A stretch of DNA of 43,473 nucleotides, taken from contig RZZR01000007.1 in assembly GCA_009929795.1 (NCBI GenBank), positions 1-43,473 of the forward strand. Reading direction: 5' to 3'. The stretch's first letter is position 1, and each line of letters starts with the position of its first letter. This document shows, one piece after another, positions 42,127-43,473 of this stretch. The notes beneath the pieces are model-generated. The model was given only the letters and a program-made list of their open reading frames with translations. It ran no database searches and was not told where the DNA came from. Origin of the DNA: Deltaproteobacteria bacterium. GTDB lineage: Bacteria > Desulfobacterota > Desulfovibrionia > Desulfovibrionales > Desulfomicrobiaceae. The translations under genes and the position numbers were made by a program.

Positions 42127-42609
42127 CTAAAGTTTGTAGCCGATGGTCCGCAGAAAATCCTTACGCTTGGATACATCGTCGTCAGTCTCGATTCCCTTGG
42201 GCGCGAACCCGTCGATGACCCCCACGATCCCTCGTCCCTGTGCCGTCTCGCAGACCACGACTTCCAGGGGATTGGCTGTGGCGCAATGGATGCGGGCCAC
42301 CTCGGGAACGTTCTTGATGGTATTCAGGACATTGACCGGAAACATGTCCCTCATGAAAAGAATGAACGTGTGTCCAGCCGCCAATACCTGGGCGTTCCGA
42401 ACAGCCAAATCCACTAGACCCTGGTCGGTGCCCGAACGTCTGACCAGACAATCTCCAGAGGCCTCGCAAAATGCCAGTCCAAACTTGGCCCCGGGCACCG
42501 TACCGACCATGGCTTCGTGGACGTCCTCCACAGTCTTGATGAAATGGGAATGGCCCAAGATGAGGTTCAGGGACTCGGGATTCTCGATGTGCACCACGGA
42601 AAGATTCAT
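42127..42609 (-). CDS. Adenosine-specific kinase (COG1839/DUF355)
   Basis: A 160-residue small protein of the family first described in Pyrobaculum as adenosine-specific kinase. Characteristic segments are [17 protein letters not shown] (about 19-35), [19 protein letters not shown] (about 42-60) and the C-terminal [22 protein letters not shown]. The full length is normal. It has a good AAGGAGG ribosome site. It lies 34 bases after an unknown lipoprotein and has 166 gene-free bases behind it. Enzyme activity is family knowledge and has been shown for few members. Confidence 0.85.
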   Translation of the reverse strand: MNLSVVHIENPESLNLILGHSHFIKTVEDVHEAMVGTVPGAKFGLAFCEASGDCLVRRSGTDQGLVDLAVRNAQVLAAGHTFILFMRDMFPVNVLNTIKNVPEVARIHCATANPLEVVVCETAQGRGIVGVIDGFAPKGIETDDDVSKRKDFLRTIGYKL

Positions 42610-42643
42610 GGCCGTCCTCCTTGGAGGTTGCGGTTGTTTACAA

Positions 42644-43135
42644 TCATTGGGGAATGACAGCGGGTTTCGGCTCCAATGCCGAAGGCAGCCGGGTCAGGCC
42701 CCCCAGAACGATCAATTCGTTGGCCCGGTCCAGAAGTCTATAGTTCACCTCCATGTCCACACCTATGAAAATCTCGGCATAATAGGTGTACCCGGCGACC
42801 AATTGAACACCGAGAGCGTTCTGTTTGCCGTCAACCTCCGAACTCATCAGATAGATACCCGGGGCCAAGTCGGCCACGGCATAGGTCCCCGGCCTGATCT
42901 CCGCCAGAGGGACCCGGTCCACGGCCAGCCTGGCCGTGACCTTGCTGGCCCGAACCGAGGGTCTCCACAGAACGCAGAACAGGGCCCGGCCCGGGGAGGG
43001 GTCCGGGAGAACCCGCATGGGCACCCCCATGGCCGGAGATGAGGACTCAGATCTCGACGACCCAGTTGTTTCACACCCGCAAAAAACCGCCATACAGACG
43101 AGGACGGGCAGCCATGTCCGCAAGGAAATCTTCAT
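42644..43135 (-). CDS. Small lipoprotein, DUF2846-like
   Basis: A 163-residue lipoprotein. The signal peptide [21 protein letters not shown] ends in lipobox FCGC, so the Cys near residue 21 is probably lipidated. The mature part has strands such as [19 protein letters not shown] and [14 protein letters not shown]; this "carboxypeptidase-like" strand pattern is seen in DUF2846 lipoproteins, although I am not certain. I chose ATG 43135 because it lies ten bases after AGGAGG; a GTG at 43141 (overlapping the RND stop) is also possible. It sits after the RND permease. Confidence 0.72.
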   Translation of the reverse strand: MKISLRTWLPVLVCMAVFCGCETTGSSRSESSSPAMGVPMRVLPDPSPGRALFCVLWRPSVRASKVTARLAVDRVPLAEIRPGTYAVADLAPGIYLMSSEVDGKQNALGVQLVAGYTYYAEIFIGVDMEVNYRLLDRANELIVLGGLTRLPSALEPKPAVIPQ

Positions 43136-43137
43136 TG

Positions 43138-43473
43138 TCACGAGGCCTCCTTGGCCTCTTTTCCGCCCAGATCTTCAAAGCGGATGAAGAAGATAAGCAG
43201 GGCCGGAATGAGCAGGACCGTGAACACCGTGGACACGGCCAACCCGCCCAGGATGACGCTGCCCAGCCCTCGGTAGAGTTCCGAACCCGGACCCGGGGCC
43301 ACAACAAGGGGGAGCATCCCGAAGATGCTCGTGAAGGCCGACATGAAAATGGGCCGGATTCGGGTTCTGACCGCATCCCAGACCGCCTCGCGATGGCCCA
43401 TTTGCTGTTCGCGGACATTGTTCAAGCTCTGGTGAACGATGAGGATGGCGTTGTTGACCACCACCCCGATGAG
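43138..43473 (-). CDS. RND efflux permease, C-terminal end (partial)
   Basis: The last 111 residues of an RND-type efflux permease (AcrB/CzcA superfamily) running off the right edge. The start visible here, LIGVVVNNAILIVHQ, is transmembrane helix 10-11, and RTRIRPIFMSAFTSIFGMLPL is the typical RPI motif. GLGSVILGGLAVSTVFTVLLIPAL and a short charged tail end it. Substrates cannot be inferred from this fragment. A small lipoprotein gene follows within three bases. Confidence 0.95.
   Translation of the reverse strand, partial: LIGVVVNNAILIVHQSLNNVREQQMGHREAVWDAVRTRIRPIFMSAFTSIFGMLPLVVAPGPGSELYRGLGSVILGGLAVSTVFTVLLIPALLIFFIRFEDLGGKEAKEAS

Overview
The window is dense, GC-rich bacterial chromosome with little intergenic space and many ATGA start/stop overlaps between neighbours. 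Its mixture of genes suggests an anaerobic Desulfobacterota organism, probably a Desulfovibrionales relative. The markers are a bacterial STT3/PglB-type oligosaccharyltransferase, a COG1067 Lon-like protease, an ADH-synthase/class I aldolase-like enzyme, an adenosine-specific kinase, an MTA/SAH deaminase and CheX/HDOD signalling proteins. No sulfate-reduction gene, rRNA, tRNA, CRISPR array, IS element or phage gene was seen, so the taxonomic call is an inference from gene content only.

Layout. 1-4.1 kb (minus): arginine operon argF-argG-argH followed by a flavodoxin-family reductase, with a candidate promoter before argF. 4.2-7.0 kb (minus): a three-gene exported cassette made of a lipoprotein, a small Gly-rich lipoprotein and a PKD-domain protein with a C-terminal sorting-like tail, closed by a UUCG-loop terminator. 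7.1-8.4 kb (minus): an MTA/SAH deaminase-like amidohydrolase. 8.5-12.1 kb (plus): a COG2509-like flavoprotein, cysteine synthase and an orphan PAS histidine kinase. 12.2-14.0 kb (minus): amtB-glnK with a candidate sigma-54 promoter. 14.0-14.25 kb: a very AT-rich non-coding patch with a terminator. 14.25-17.75 kb (minus): an unknown lipoprotein, a family 2 glycosyltransferase, thymidylate kinase and a YhaM-like HD/OB nuclease. 17.9-20.65 kb (plus): surE-fba-gap. 20.7-21.8 kb (minus): purM. 21.9-23.3 kb: a small exported protein and an AI-2E/PerM-family permease, convergent. 23.4-26.1 kb (plus): a COG4087 HAD protein and the STT3 oligosaccharyltransferase. 26.2-30.35 kb (plus): a signalling cluster of CheR, an HDOD protein, CheX, a degenerate-receiver/TPR protein and a small zinc-ribbon-like protein. 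30.4-43.5 kb (minus): Lon-like protease, a small protein with a class I aldolase/ADHS-like enzyme, an rRNA m5C methyltransferase, VKOR-thioredoxin with MscS, an outer-membrane protein with a nitroreductase, a zinc-ribbon HEAGH membrane protein, an aminotransferase, an RlmI-like methyltransferase, an adenosine-specific kinase, a lipoprotein and the end of an RND efflux permease.

Most of the window is housekeeping metabolism: arginine, cysteine, purine and dTMP synthesis, glycolysis and nitrogen uptake. The parts most likely to hold something under-described are the PKD/lipoprotein cassette, the HAD-STT3 pair, the CheR-HDOD-CheX-REC/TPR module without CheA or CheY nearby, and the zinc-ribbon HEAGH membrane protein. 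Individual residue anomalies are also noted: PII without Tyr51, a flavoprotein with a broken GxGxxG, and a GAPDH without the usual NAD-selecting Asp.
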